Assembly: GCA_011799875.1 (NCBI GenBank)
Contig: CM022301.1
Span: forward strand, 14,172,443-14,236,442
From: Thinopyrum elongatum
Lineage: Eukaryota; Streptophyta; Magnoliopsida; Poales; Poaceae
DNA: 64,000 nt
Direction: 5' to 3'
Positions within the stretch are counted from its first letter, which is position 1. Each line of letters opens with the position of its first letter. The position numbers and the translations under genes were made by a program. Shown here piece by piece: positions 47,896 through 58,489 of this stretch. Below the pieces are notes generated by a model, which was not told where the DNA came from, did no database searches, and saw nothing but the letters and a program-made list of their open reading frames with translations.

Positions 47896-48188
47896 CGGGT
47901 CGGTGGAGCCAACCGACTCCAAGTCTGCAGCAGGCTCGCTGCCGACGTGGAGCTGGTCGAGGAGGCCGACGAGGCGGCTCTCGGGGTCATCTGTGCCCGC
48001 GTCAGATACGGGCTTGTCGGGAAGGCGAATCTCGCCAACAAGATCGGCGAGGCAACTTGCCGCGCAGACGACCTCCACGCTGCGCAGCGCGTCGGCGCAG
48101 GCGCCGTCTGGTGTGCTGGGCTGGCTGCGCTCGCCAGGAAGGAACAAGGTTCCCGTCCAGAACAGGTCTCCGGACGGCGGTGCACCTA

Positions 48189-48206
48189 GCCCCACGGTGG
48201 GCGCCA
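48189..48206 (-). other. Gypsy primer binding site
   Basis: TGGCGCCCACCGTGGGGC on the minus strand, two bases from the end of the 5' LTR. This matches the TGGCGCCCACCG-type site common in cereal Gypsy elements. Confidence 0.75.
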
Positions 48207-48208
48207 AA

Positions 48209-49383
48209 TGTCGGGGGTTGGATGCGACATATGCCAAGGGATGGCTTATCACGGTGGGAGCTAGTAGAACGTCGCCGGTGCCTGGAAGCGGGATGAGGCG
48301 TAGACACGAACGCCGACGTACTTTACCCAGGTTCGGGGCTCTCCTAGGAGATAACACCCCTAGTCCTGCTCTGCGGGGTCTCCGCATGATCACTAAGGCA
48401 CTAGTGAGTACAAGGTGCTCCTTGAGCTGTATGCCAGAGGTAGAAGAGAGCAGGGCCGACTCTCTCCTCACTCTGAATGAGTCTAGGTTTCACAGGTCCC
48501 GAACCCTTTGCATGGGTGCCCTGGGGGGTTTATATAGGCCTACCCCCCAGGGGTACAATAGTCATCTGGCCGGGTGTAGGGTCCGGCGGTCAGTGTCTCT
48601 GGCCGCCGGCTTCTCTGTCAGCTGCTGGGGCCCGCCGCCTGGTGGGCCCCGCCGACTGGTCTGGCTCGGAGCCGACAGGCCGCTCCCGCCACTTGCGGGT
48701 CTCATCGGCTGCTTGTTGCTGTAGCCGTAATGCAGATGACGCATGCTTGGTCGGGGGGGCGCGTGGCTACAGTCCCGCCGTCGGGTGGGAGATCACTGTA
48801 GCCACATCGTGTCTTTTCTGATTTAATGGCGCGCGGACTTCGAGGGAGGAGGGGCCGCTTGCTAGGGGCCGGCCTCCCACCGGTCTGACTGGTCAGGCTC
48901 TGCCGCCCTCCAGTCTCTCGCTGCCTGGTAGGGCCTGCCGCCTGCAGGCCGTACCGACAGGCCGTCGTGGGAACAGGGCTTCGCCTGATAGGAATGACGT
49001 CAAGGGTGGGGTGGCCACGGTGCCACGTCGTGGGGAGATCTCTGCCTGTACGGAGCACTGTGGCCGCGTCGTTCCCTGGATATGGGGGAATGGGCTATAC
49101 TGTAGCCACATCCTGTCTTGTCTTCTTAATGGGGGCGTAGACTTTGAAGGCGTCGTGGGCCGCCTGTTCTAGGAGCCGGCCTCTCTGGAGGCCGCCTGCT
49201 ATGAGTCGGCCCGTCTTGGGGCCGTCTTCCGGTGCTTGGCCGTCCTCTGGCATCCAGCCTCATGAGCCAGCCGGCCACCAAAAGGCGGCGCTTCATCCTT
49301 GATGCTTGAGGGGCGCAGCCGGCCCAATGTCTTGAAATGCTCAGGGACCCGGGTTAGGCTACCCGTGGCCCATTACTCCGACA
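48209..49383 (-). repeat. Gypsy 5' LTR
   Basis: 1175 bp; has a 17-bp insertion (near 48640) relative to the left LTR. Confidence 0.95.
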
Positions 49384-49388
49384 ATGGA

Positions 49389-49571
49389 GGAGACTATCTT
49401 TATTAATCAATGATCAACTGTTACAATGATTGCTCCTCTTCCCTTTATATAGGGGTAGGGGTCAAAGGGATAAGTACCCACATTACGTAAAGTGTGGAAA
49501 CGGGAGGGCTTAGCCCGTGCGCCTCGCACGCCCCCGGCCAGCTCCCAAGTTGTGGGCCCGGTTTCCCAACA
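49389..49571 (-). repeat. Copia 3' LTR, second piece
   Basis: Continues the LTR after the Gypsy insertion; matches 56281-56463 with about five differences. On the minus strand the polypurine tract CCAAGGGGAAG (49572-49582) directly precedes it. Confidence 0.92.
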
Positions 49572-49790
49572 CTTCCCCTTGGGTAATTATCCGTATATCC
49601 ATGTCTCAAAACTCCGAAAAACCCAGTGGGAAAAAATATGGAGAAAGAGCACACAGTATACGTTGTTGTGTTGCACGAATTGCCTCGTCAAAAACCTCAT
49701 GTGAGAAACATCAGGAAAACTCACTCAAGGGAAAAAGAGTACAATCCACTCAACCATCAAGTTGAGTACTCAATCATCAGGATCGAGATT

Positions 49791-52700
49791 TTAACGACGA
49801 GTTTGTGAAGTTTCTCCCCCTGAACCTTGCATCTCTCTAAGTCTCATCATACCGATTCCACGCACACACCTCTCTAAGGTTGATGCCGGTAATGATTTAG
49901 TGAACATATCAGCAAGATTGTCACAGGACTTAGTATGCAAAACCCTCACCTCGTTCAACTGCTGCAGCTCATGTGCATAGAAGAACTTGGGACTAATATG
50001 CTTTGTGAGGTTACTCTTCACATAACCCATCTGAACTTGTGCAACACAAGCAGCATTATCTTCATAGATAATGGTAGGGGTTTGTACGGTGTTCAGCCCA
50101 CATGTCTGCTGAATGTGGCCGATCATCCGCCGAAGCGATACACATTCTTTTGACGCTTCGAATAGTGCCATGATTTCTGAGTGGTTCGTGGAGGTCGACA
50201 CAAGAGTTTGCTTGGACGATTTCCAGGAAAACGCAGTTCCACCACAAAGAAAAACATATCCAGTCTGTGATTTGCAATCATGCGGGTCCGACAGGTACCC
50301 AGCATCGGCATAGCCTATAAGAGATAGGTCTTGATTCCTTTTATAAAACAGGCCAAGATCTTTGGTCCCTTGCAGGTAACGGAAGACGTCCTTGACACCT
50401 TTCCAATGTCTCTTGGTAGGTTCAGAACTGTACCTAGCAAGCAAACTGACGGCAAACGCAATGTCTGGCCGTGTACAATTTGCGAGGTACATGAGTGCTC
50501 CAACTGCACTCAGGTAAGGAACCTCTGGTCCCAGAGTTTCCTCCCCCTCTTCCTTTGGCCTGAACGGGTCCTTGTCTGGCTGTAAAGATCTCCCGACCAT
50601 CGGGGTCTTAGAAGGATATGCCTTATCAAATCCAAATCTTTCCAACACCTTCTGGGTGTAGGTCGACTGGTGCACTAGAATCCCATCAGGGGAATGTTCA
50701 AGTTGCAGACCTAGACAGAACTTGGTTTTACCCAAATCCTTCATCTCGAATTCCGACATCAGGTAGGAACTCGCTTCCTCAATATCCTCAGGTGTACCGA
50801 TTATGTTTAAATCGTCTACGTACACCGAGATTATACAGAATCCATCTTGGGATCGCTGTATAAAAACACATGGGCAATCTTTATTGCTCGTGTAGCCCTT
50901 CTGATGAAGGAAATCGCTTAGGCGATTATACCACATTCTACCAGACTGCCTGAGTCTGTACAGTGACTTCTGAAGTTGAACACTGTATAGACCCCTGTTT
51001 GCTCTATCATGGTTCGGAACAGGGATACCTTCAGGAACCTTCATGTATATGTTCGAATCCAAGTTACCATATAGGTAAGCAGTGACAACATCCATTAATT
51101 TCATTTTCAAGCCCATATTTACTGCCATTGAGATCAAGTATCTAAAGGTAACTCCATCCATGACCGGGGAATAAGTCTCCTCAAAATCGACAATTGGTCG
51201 TTGAGTGAACCCTTGAGCGACGAGCCTTGCTTTGTACCGTACTACCTTATTATTTTCATCTCTCTTTCGAACAAAAACCCACCTATGGCCAACAGGGCGA
51301 ATGTGGGGAGGAGTTTGACAAACTGGTCCGAACACCTTCCTTTTGTTGAGAGATAATAATTCGGCAGTAATTGCCTCCTGCCAATCTTTCCAATCCGACC
51401 TTTTCTTGCAATCAGCGAGCGTGTTAGGCTCAGGGTCAAGATCTATGATTGAGGCAATTTGCGTAGCAACGTTAATGTCGACAATTACCGTTGCTCGGTT
51501 CAGAGACTCCCCCGTATAAATATAATTTATGGCCATTTCGTCATGGAGCGCATCCGGCGCAAACACTTGCTCTACCAAATTTCCCATTATGGGAGCAAGG
51601 TCCTTTAGATTTCCCGTGCCGACGTGTGCGCACACATCTCCGCTGGGTGTTTCCCCTATGGGAAAGTTTAAGTCCGGAATTTTGTGCACTGAAATTTCCG
51701 TACTTGTGCCAGGTCTCGACTGGCTCCCCGTTTCACTTTGGGGTACTTTGGTGACAGGCTGTGATAAACCTCTCTTATCCTTTTTTGTCAGGCGTCCCCG
51801 AGTACTTGGGATTTGAGAAGCCGGATCTCTCGTCCTTTTAGGCCTTTGGACGGGAGCGGGTATACCATCATTTTTCTTCGGTATTTCAACCCTTTCCGGT
51901 GCATTGCGCGCGTGCACATGCGATTTTGTCACAGTCTTTAAGTCACTAAAGTGGTCAGGCAGTTGGTTTGCTAATGACTGCAAATCTATTATCTTTTGGA
52001 CTTCTCTCTCTGTTTCAGCAGTGCGCGGGTCATGAGCGTGGATTCCTGTGGCTTGCCACGTGATTTCTCGACTTTTAGCATCAAGGGGTTGATTCTCTCC
52101 CCCTAAAGTCGGGAAAAAATCCTCGTCAAAAATGCAATCAGCAAAACGAGATGTGTGACAGTCACCTGTCATGGGGTCCAGATACCTGATTATGGACACA
52201 GTCTCATAACCAACGTATATCCCCGACTTACGGAGTGGGCCCATTGCCGATCGCTGGGGTGGTGGTATTGGTACATATACCTGGCAACCGAACCTACGAA
52301 GGTGGGAAATTTTCGGTGCCGACCCTTGCGCAATCTGAACAGGAGAGTGGATGTTGTAGGCCGACGGTCTAAAGTTGATGAGATTGGCCGCGTGTAACAC
52401 TGCGTGGCCCCAACATGTAGTTGGTAAATTACAACCCTGGAGGAGCGGTCGGGCAATGAATTTAATTCTTCTAATCAATGCCTCAGCAAGTCCATTTTGT
52501 GTATGAACATGCGGTACCGAGTGCTCAACTTTGATTCCCATTGCCATGCAATAATCATCGAACGCCTTTGAAGTAAATTCTCCGGCGTTGTCCATTCGAA
52601 TAGACTTTATACGATAATCGGGGAAATTATTCCTCATTTGTATGATCTGAGAGATCAATTTTGCAAAGGCATGGTTCCATGTTGACAGCAGGCAAACGTT

Positions 52701-53423
52701 GGACCATTTAGAGGAAGCATCGATGAGCACCATAAAGTACCGAAACGGCCCCGTGAGGGGCTGAATTGGACCGCATATGTCCCCTTGGATATGTTCCAAG
52801 AACGCGGGGATTTCATCCCTCACTTTGAGGGGCGATGGCCTAATGACTAACTTCCCCTTAGCGCATGCGGAGCACACGAAATCATCAGGATTCGGGAAGT
52901 TCTTCACGTTAACATTATGACCATGCGAGTTGTTAATTATATTTCTCATCATCCTAAGTCTGGGGTGGCCTAACCTATCGTGCCAGAGGCAGAAAAGTTC
53001 AGAGCTTCTAAAAACAGTCTTGAGGGTAGTGTACATGGGCGGTGCTACTATTCTAGTGTAGTATAGCCCTGTGTCGAATGAAGGAAGCCTTTCGATAACA
53101 TGTTTACCATTTGCATCCCGCTTTGTGATGAGTAGGCATTCCTTGCCATTGTCATCATCGGTCTCAATATGAAAACCATTAGCGCGGATGTCTTTAAAAC
53201 TCAAAAGAGTACGAGTCGACTCCGGGTACAACAACGCATCATTAATGATCGAAGTTGTTCCCATAGGAAGTATGATAGTAGCTCGTCCGGAGCCAACTAT
53301 ACTCGAACCGCATCCGGCGATTGTCATAATACTTCCCGGAGATTTCTTAATGGACTCAAAATACTTAGTTTCTCGTAAAATGGTATGTGTGGTAGCACTA
53401 TCGGCAAGGCATGTTTCCTCCAT
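49791..53423 (-). CDS. Copia pol, uninterrupted (1210 aa): protease, integrase, RT, RNase H
   Basis: The open frame begins close to the protease: LADSATTHTIL puts the catalytic Asp near residue 8 (D-S-A rather than D-T/S-G). The integrase finger starts with HDRLGH near residue 150; D-D-E residues lie in GDICGP (about 216), MDNAGEF (about 277) and NGLAEAL (about 311). RT has MDVVTAYLYGNLD and YVDDLNIIG (about 868). RNase H has YADAGYLSD (about 1037), SSKQTLVSTSTNHSEIMAL and a final IYEDNAA. The order is that of Copia, and no stop or frameshift was found. It is in a different frame from gag with a noncoding gap between; a phase-compatible intron may join them (see 53442-53707). The first ATG is not certainly a real start. 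The enzymes copy and integrate element cDNA. Confidence 0.92.
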   Translation of the reverse strand: MEETCLADSATTHTILRETKYFESIKKSPGSIMTIAGCGSSIVGSGRATIILPMGTTSIINDALLYPESTRTLLSFKDIRANGFHIETDDDNGKECLLITKRDANGKHVIERLPSFDTGLYYTRIVAPPMYTTLKTVFRSSELFCLWHDRLGHPRLRMMRNIINNSHGHNVNVKNFPNPDDFVCSACAKGKLVIRPSPLKVRDEIPAFLEHIQGDICGPIQPLTGPFRYFMVLIDASSKWSNVCLLSTWNHAFAKLISQIIQMRNNFPDYRIKSIRMDNAGEFTSKAFDDYCMAMGIKVEHSVPHVHTQNGLAEALIRRIKFIARPLLQGCNLPTTCWGHAVLHAANLINFRPSAYNIHSPVQIAQGSAPKISHLRRFGCQVYVPIPPPQRSAMGPLRKSGIYVGYETVSIIRYLDPMTGDCHTSRFADCIFDEDFFPTLGGENQPLDAKSREITWQATGIHAHDPRTAETEREVQKIIDLQSLANQLPDHFSDLKTVTKSHVHARNAPERVEIPKKNDGIPAPVQRPKRTRDPASQIPSTRGRLTKKDKRGLSQPVTKVPQSETGSQSRPGTSTEISVHKIPDLNFPIGETPSGDVCAHVGTGNLKDLAPIMGNLVEQVFAPDALHDEMAINYIYTGESLNRATVIVDINVATQIASIIDLDPEPNTLADCKKRSDWKDWQEAITAELLSLNKRKVFGPVCQTPPHIRPVGHRWVFVRKRDENNKVVRYKARLVAQGFTQRPIVDFEETYSPVMDGVTFRYLISMAVNMGLKMKLMDVVTAYLYGNLDSNIYMKVPEGIPVPNHDRANRGLYSVQLQKSLYRLRQSGRMWYNRLSDFLHQKGYTSNKDCPCVFIQRSQDGFCIISVYVDDLNIIGTPEDIEEASSYLMSEFEMKDLGKTKFCLGLQLEHSPDGILVHQSTYTQKVLERFGFDKAYPSKTPMVGRSLQPDKDPFRPKEEGEETLGPEVPYLSAVGALMYLANCTRPDIAFAVSLLARYSSEPTKRHWKGVKDVFRYLQGTKDLGLFYKRNQDLSLIGYADAGYLSDPHDCKSQTGYVFLCGGTAFSWKSSKQTLVSTSTNHSEIMALFEASKECVSLRRMIGHIQQTCGLNTVQTPTIIYEDNAACVAQVQMGYVKSNLTKHISPKFFYAHELQQLNEVRVLHTKSCDNLADMFTKSLPASTLERCVRGIGMMRLREMQGSGGETSQTRR

Positions 53424-53441
53424 TCGGGCGCCACACGCGTT

Positions 53442-53707
53442 CTAAAATATGACATATAATTAATGTAATGAGGAAGATGCTACATTAATAATAAATGCAC
53501 ACATTCCAGAACATAACATACTATCATGTATAAATAATGGAATAAATGAATGAAATAAATGTCATCCAAGCGCCAGAGTAAAGAATAAGTTTATGCTCTC
53601 ATAGAGCTTACAACCAAATCGAATTTATTCGAATTTATTGTATCAAATCACGGAATCATGAAAACCAACGAGGTATGCTAAGTAGACTCGGTAAAGAAGC
53701 CATTGAC
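53442..53707 (-). other. Candidate intron joining gag to pol
   Basis: On the minus strand, GCT GAA|GTCAAT within the last codons of gag could splice to ATATTTTAG|AAC GCG TGT. The joined frame would run straight into the protease (NACGARMEETCLADS). The donor is weak. The alternative is independent initiation or subgenomic expression of pol. Confidence 0.35.
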
Positions 53708-54802
53708 TTCAGCCGCAATCTCCATACTAGTGAGCTGATCCTCCTTAGAAATCATCTTGGAGGCAGCATCAACATCTAGTTGCGGCACCGCCGAGGCGAC
53801 CATGTGGTCAACCTCCATGTCAACGTGGGCGTCATTAGAGACCGCCAAAGCTGCCGCGATGGGCACCCCAGGGGTCGCCTCTATGGGCGCAGCAGGGGGC
53901 GTAGAGATCATCACGGGTGCCGCCATGGGCGCCGGTGGTGCTCCCTCCTGAACCAAGGCGAAGTGTGTCTCACGCGCCTTCCGAGCCTTGTATGCATCAA
54001 CGACCTCCTGTGGTGCGCGGCACTGGCGGGAGAAATGCTCCACCGAGCCACACCGGAAGCAGTCCTGAGGCCTCTGCCCCCCCCCCCCCCTTGCCCGGCT
54101 TTTGCTGCTTAGCCGGGGCTGAGGGCCCTTCTTCTTGCCCTTGTGGCCCCTCTTCTTCTGTTGAGGCTTGCTGACTTTGAGAGCGTTCACCTCCTGGCGA
54201 GAACTCCCCCCAAGTGGTTGCGCGACAAAGTTCTTTTTCAGAACCTCGTCCTGCGCCTCCGCCACCTGGAGGACGTCAATCAACTCTGAATACCTCGTGT
54301 AGTTGCCCTGGCGGTAGTTCCGTGAGGACTGGACCGCGTCGGGGTGGAAAGTGGATAGGGTTTTCTCAATCTTCTGGGTGTCGGTAATCTCAGTACCACA
54401 CAACCGAAGAGTCGTACAAATCCGGTGCAGAGCCGAATTGTACTCCCCAACCGTCTTGAAGTCCGCAAACCTCAGACGGATCCACTCTGCCTCTGCACGT
54501 GGCTTCACAGTGTACTTCAGCCGCTCAAACCGCTGCTGAAGAGCGGTCCAAAGGCCAGAAGCACTCCGCTCAGCCATATACTCGTCTTTCAGAGTAGGTG
54601 ACAGGTGATGATGGAGAAAATGCAGAGCCTGCGCATTCTCAGTTTCAAATTTGGGATCAGTGGGGGCCAGCTGGGTCCCCTTACCGATCTCCCTCAGGAG
54701 GCTTTTGCCCTGGAGAAAAATCTCGCAGTCCGAGGACCATGACAGGTAGTTCAGCCCTGTCTGGGCCAACTCAGCAAACTCCTTGTTGACAATTCCGGCC
54801 AT
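53678..54802 (-). CDS. Copia gag, uninterrupted
   Basis: The start chosen is the ATG immediately after a splice-acceptor-like AAATCGCAG, giving MAGIVNKEFAELAQTGLNYL. An earlier in-frame ATG five codons upstream would lie inside the proposed intron. A UBN2-type gag domain occupies about residues 15-150 (NYLSWSSD, LWTALQQRFERLK, EWIRLRFADFK). A basic linker precedes the CCHC knuckle CFRCGSVEHFSRQC near residue 255, and an Ala/Pro-rich tail follows. Length and layout are normal for a Copia gag. It is the capsid protein; unusually, it is separated from pol by a stop and about 250 bp. Confidence 0.88.
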   Translation of the reverse strand: MAGIVNKEFAELAQTGLNYLSWSSDCEIFLQGKSLLREIGKGTQLAPTDPKFETENAQALHFLHHHLSPTLKDEYMAERSASGLWTALQQRFERLKYTVKPRAEAEWIRLRFADFKTVGEYNSALHRICTTLRLCGTEITDTQKIEKTLSTFHPDAVQSSRNYRQGNYTRYSELIDVLQVAEAQDEVLKKNFVAQPLGGSSRQEVNALKVSKPQQKKRGHKGKKKGPQPRLSSKSRARGGGGQRPQDCFRCGSVEHFSRQCRAPQEVVDAYKARKARETHFALVQEGAPPAPMAAPVMISTPPAAPIEATPGVPIAAALAVSNDAHVDMEVDHMVASAVPQLDVDAASKMISKEDQLTSMEIAAEVNGFFTEST

Positions 54803-56086
54803 CTGCGATTTATGCAAAAATCATGAGATTACAGCAGGTAATCTTTTGCACAAATGCGATGTTGATAAACTTATTCAATAAAAATGACGTTCCATTATTT
54901 AAAACATGTTCTTATATGACTTACTTAATGATTAAGAGTGCTAAACAATTAATCTACAGTAGTAAAATCATACAATAAAAACATGTTTACAAAATATAGC
55001 ATGCTAAGCGCATTTCTTACGTGAAAACTAGCCCAAAAATTGAATTCCCGAGACATTTTTAAGCCTAAAGTAGCATTTTTAGCGAAAACAGACAGTTCAG
55101 GGACTTATACACAAAATATTACAGCAGGAATATAGTCGCATAAATCTACGGTACTGTGGGGGCTAAAATGCAAAGAATCCGCGCTGCAGTCAGCGCCACC
55201 CAAAAACCCTCTTCTTCTTTTATGCGAGGACCCCCACGGCCGCGGCCCATCCGGGCCCAGCAGCCAATGCCTGGCCGGCCCACCCGGCCCTCACCCGAGT
55301 GGAGGGGCGCGCTAGGGTTCCTAGCGCCCGAGTGGGCAGGGCGGCGGCGGCGGCCACGCCATGCGGCAGCGGCGGCGGCGGCTGCGGCCACGGCTCGCGG
55401 CGGCGGCGGCCACGGCACGCGACTGCTGCCACGGCTCGCGGCGGCGGCTGCGGTCATCGGGTCGCGGCGTCAGCAGGACGCAGCGGCGGCGGTCATCGGG
55501 ATGGCGCGTGGGTCAGGGGAGGGCGGCGTGGCCAGTAGTGCACAGCAGCGCTTCGGGCGGTGCGGGCGTGCAGCGGGCACGCGGTGGCCACGGCGCGGCG
55601 TGGACGACCAGCGGGGTCGCGGCCAGCAGAGCACGGAGGCCAAGGCGCGCACGGGCGCGAGGCACGCCAGCAGCCAGCAGGGTCGCGTCGGCGCGGCGCA
55701 CGGGCAGGATGCTGAGCACGTCGAGGTGCTCGTGGTCGCGGCCAGCAGGGCCAGTGACATCATCGATGCCAGCGACGAACGCCTCGGGGTTTCAAGTCTT
55801 CGTCGTGTTCATCCGGAACGTGACGGCGCGTGGCACATCAGGTGCGTTGCGGCGGTACCGTGACCATCTGGGTCACGATCTGTACCGACTCCCGTATGGT
55901 GTAGTCAACAAGTCTCTCTTGTTCCAAGAACATCGACATTGGTCGGCGACGTAATCGTCAGCCAGTTCTTGGGAGAGAAATCCACATCATAGGTAGATCA
56001 AATCCGAAAAAATAGACTAATCGCAAAAACGGAATCGTGATGACATGAGGAATCCATTTTTGCAAAAGAGAGATCGAATCTTATAC
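54803..56086 (-). other. Predicted leader intron of the Copia element
   Basis: On the minus strand, the leader after the primer binding site reads CCGCGGAG|GTATAAG; the matching acceptor is the CGCAG immediately before the gag ATG. The 1.28-kb interval is noncoding in the sense direction. It contains a GC-rich stretch (55200-55700) with cgg/gcg runs and many spurious open frames, then AT-rich DNA toward the acceptor, as a plant intron should. Confidence 0.5.
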
Positions 56087-56149
56087 CTCCGCGGGATCGA
56101 CGAAAGCCTGCGTGATGTAGGCTTGACGCAAGCTTGACGGAGAGTTGAT

Positions 56150-56171
56150 GGAGCGAAGCGTGCTGATAACG
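56150..56171 (-). other. Copia primer binding site region
   Basis: On the minus strand, CGTTATCAGCACGCT directly follows the 5' LTR. TTATCAGCACG-type sites occur in several plant Copia lineages. Confidence 0.55.
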
Positions 56172-56463
56172 TGTTCCGCAACTCCGCCGGCGAGTCCGGT
56201 CCGAGGTTGCGGAGCGAGAGCGAGCGTCGTAGACGAAGTAGTCGAACACGCAAAAGTAGATGAACACAGGGAAGTATGGAGGAGACTATCTTTATTAATC
56301 AATGATCAACTGTTACAATGATTGCTCATTTTCTCTTTATATAGGGGTAGGGGTCAAAGGGATAAGTACCCACATTACGTAAAGTGTGAAAACGGGAGGG
56401 CTTAGCCCGTGCGCCTCGCACGCCCCCGGCCAGCTCCCACGTTGTGGGCCCGGTTTCCCAACA
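56172..56463 (-). repeat. Copia 5' LTR
   Basis: 292 bp. On the minus strand, TATATAAAG at 56335-56343 is the likely promoter TATA box. Confidence 0.93.
56335..56343 (-). promoter_or_regulatory. TATA box in the Copia 5' LTR
   Basis: TATATAAAG on the minus strand within the 5' LTR, upstream of the leader and predicted splice donor. Confidence 0.6.
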
Positions 56464-56468
56464 GATCC

Positions 56469-58329
56469 AACTAATCATCTAAACAAAATAATGACGTAAT
56501 CTAACGCTTCGTAGGTCCTTCCGCACCTGCCGCGATCGATCTCCAAAATTTCAGAAAAAAACTACCGCACCCACGCACGTCCCCAGTCAACCAACCCCCG
56601 CACGCACGCTCATCCGCCCCTCGGCCTCTGCAACTGCCGCCCCGCCGCCTCCACCAATCCATCCCCCATGCCGCCTACCGGCGACGCCGCGCTCTCCTCG
56701 AGACTTCGATCACGCCTCCTATGAATTCACTTGGTCGACGACGGAGCATGCAACAAGGCGAGCACTCAAATCAGATCGGCCTCGGTGCCCATGAAGCCGG
56801 GGCGACACAAGCCTGGCATTGGTGGCCTCCTCACCTAGAGCTCTGCCTCATCACCCCGCATCTGCTCCTCCTCCTACATCGGGCCTGCCTCCACGGGGCA
56901 GCGAGGTCGCGACCATGACCACGAGCTTCTGCGACGACAAGGTTCTCGGCTTGGAGCTCCTGTCCCCGCTGCTCTACATCCAGGAGGCCTCGCCACAGTC
57001 AACTCCCTGTCGGTCGCCACCACCATTGCATCCTGCCCCTCGACCCACACTTCACTGCAGAATCCGTACCCAAGGTGAGCGAGGTGCCCTGAAGCTACTT
57101 CGTTGTCTATAGATCTACTACACCTTACACCTTTTTCAGAAAACAGTTGTTGTTCCTACTGATTTTGCTATTTGAACATGGATTTGATGGAGAGATGAGT
57201 CACAGGAATCAGATTTGGAGTAAGGAGGCGACCAGGACCAGAAGGATGAGTTCAGCGCACACAACCTGTTTTGATGAAATGCAGGTAAAATGTTATTTAT
57301 ATCTTTCTGATTTCTGATGTTTTCTCTTGACGAAGCCTCAATTTCTTATTCTGATTTCTGATGTTTTGCTTTGAATTTGTGCTCATACTAGGGAAGATAA
57401 GGTCTACAGTCCAAGCATTACCCATCTTTAGATACTGCTCATAATCAATATTCAGTCGAGGACAAGTACATATTTGCTATGGTTAATCTCTGATATATAA
57501 GTCATTGCCTACATTTTGTCTGCTCTGAATGAAATTCTTTGCTCTTTAGACTATGAAGAATTGCAGAGGAGGCTAATAGAGCAGCTAACACAGCTGAACG
57601 TTGGCCAGTAAATCCAGCAAGGAGGAGCAAGGTTCTCCTCGAGGGATTTCAGCGGCGATGAGGTTCTCCTCCAGGGACGGAGGTGGCAGGTCTGTGTGCA
57701 CCGTGGAGATGCAGTTGGTTCTGGAGGAGAAGGTCGCTGGAGCTGAGGTGGCTCGCGTGGCTACCCGAGCAGAATAGGCTTATCTGCACCACCTCCCTTG
57801 CCTTCATCGAATGCAACGTGGACAAGGTGCAAAAAGGAGATCCCTGTTATCTCTTATGTAGTCTGGTAGATTTAGAAGTGGTTGGTTTGGTCGATTTAGA
57901 AATGGTTAGTTTGAAGTCTGTTACGTATATGTATACTAGTATAGCAATAACATGGTATGAGATTCTTGAATTTACGGGATTATTATTATTCCTACAAAGT
58001 CAGCTGTTATGTTTAGGAAGAACATCGTCTAAAATCTGGACATCATATAGAAGCACATAGTCACTTGATTACAAAATCGTGTCGCGCATTAGATGATTTC
58101 GTCACTAATTTCTGAACGAATTTATATTGTTCAGGTTCTGACCTCATTCATCGTGTTGTTTGGAGTTTCAGTTTGGACGAGGAAAAGACTCAAGGAATGA
58201 TACTCCAAACTTTGATCTCTAGGTTATCGAATCATGGTGATGATTACATATTTTATTCACTATTTGTAGATACATATCCATTGTTGAGGCTCAGATTTCA
58301 CATTTTGTTTTTTCTTCTAAAGAAAAATA
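56469..58329. other. Helitron body, possible captured exons, unidentified
   Basis: GC-rich, CT-rich start (56540-57110), then AT-rich intron-like DNA with short exon-like islands (57180-57285, 57560-57840). No island gives a recognisable protein. Confidence 0.35.
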
Positions 58330-58489
58330 CTCCCTCCGTTTGTAAATATAAGACCTGTTAGAGAATTCAATACGGACTACATATGGATGTATATAGACAT
58401 ACTTTAGAGTGTAGATTCACTCATTTTGCTCCGTATATAGTCCATATTTTGAAATCTCTAAACGGTCTTATATTTAGGAACGGAGGGAG
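58330..58489. mobile_element. Stowaway MITE, Thalos type (160 bp)
   Basis: Ends ctccctccgtttgtaaatat and, inverted, ctccctccgttcctaaatat, with TA on both sides. The interior (acatatggatgtatatagac, gtgtagattcactcatttt) is that of the abundant Triticeae Thalos family. The two halves form a near-complete hairpin. Confidence 0.92.

Larger units (their letters stand above)
35401..49383 (-). mobile_element. Gypsy LTR retrotransposon (14.0 kb) with antisense spliced gene
   Basis: Both ends carry LTRs running tgtcgggggttgg to attactccgaca. The target duplication is atgga (35396-35400 and 49384-49388). On the minus strand the order is 5' LTR (right), primer binding site, gag, protease, reverse transcriptase, RNase H, integrase, so the superfamily is Gypsy (integrase last). 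Between integrase and the 3' LTR is about 5 kb holding a gene on the opposite strand. The LTRs differ by scattered substitutions and a 17-bp indel near 48640. Confidence 0.95.
35292..56463 (-). mobile_element. Short-LTR Copia retrotransposon with open gag and pol, containing a Gypsy insertion
   Basis: The LTRs run tgttccgcaac to tttcccaaca (292 bp). The 5-bp flanks are gatcc on both sides (35287-35291 and 56464-56468). The element is on the minus strand, with its 5' LTR on the right. The left LTR is split by a 14-kb Gypsy element with its own target duplication. The two LTRs differ at about nine positions by eye (about 3%), so the insertion is fairly old, yet gag and pol are uninterrupted. 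Confidence 0.93.

Noticed and set aside
47380..48724. Several plus-strand ORFs up to 290 codons
   Set aside because: Opposite strand of the gag N-terminus and LTR; no conserved motifs.
55156..55954. Plus and minus ORFs rich in Ala/Arg/Gly
   Set aside because: GC-rich cgg/gcg runs in the predicted leader intron of the Copia element; open in most frames by composition.
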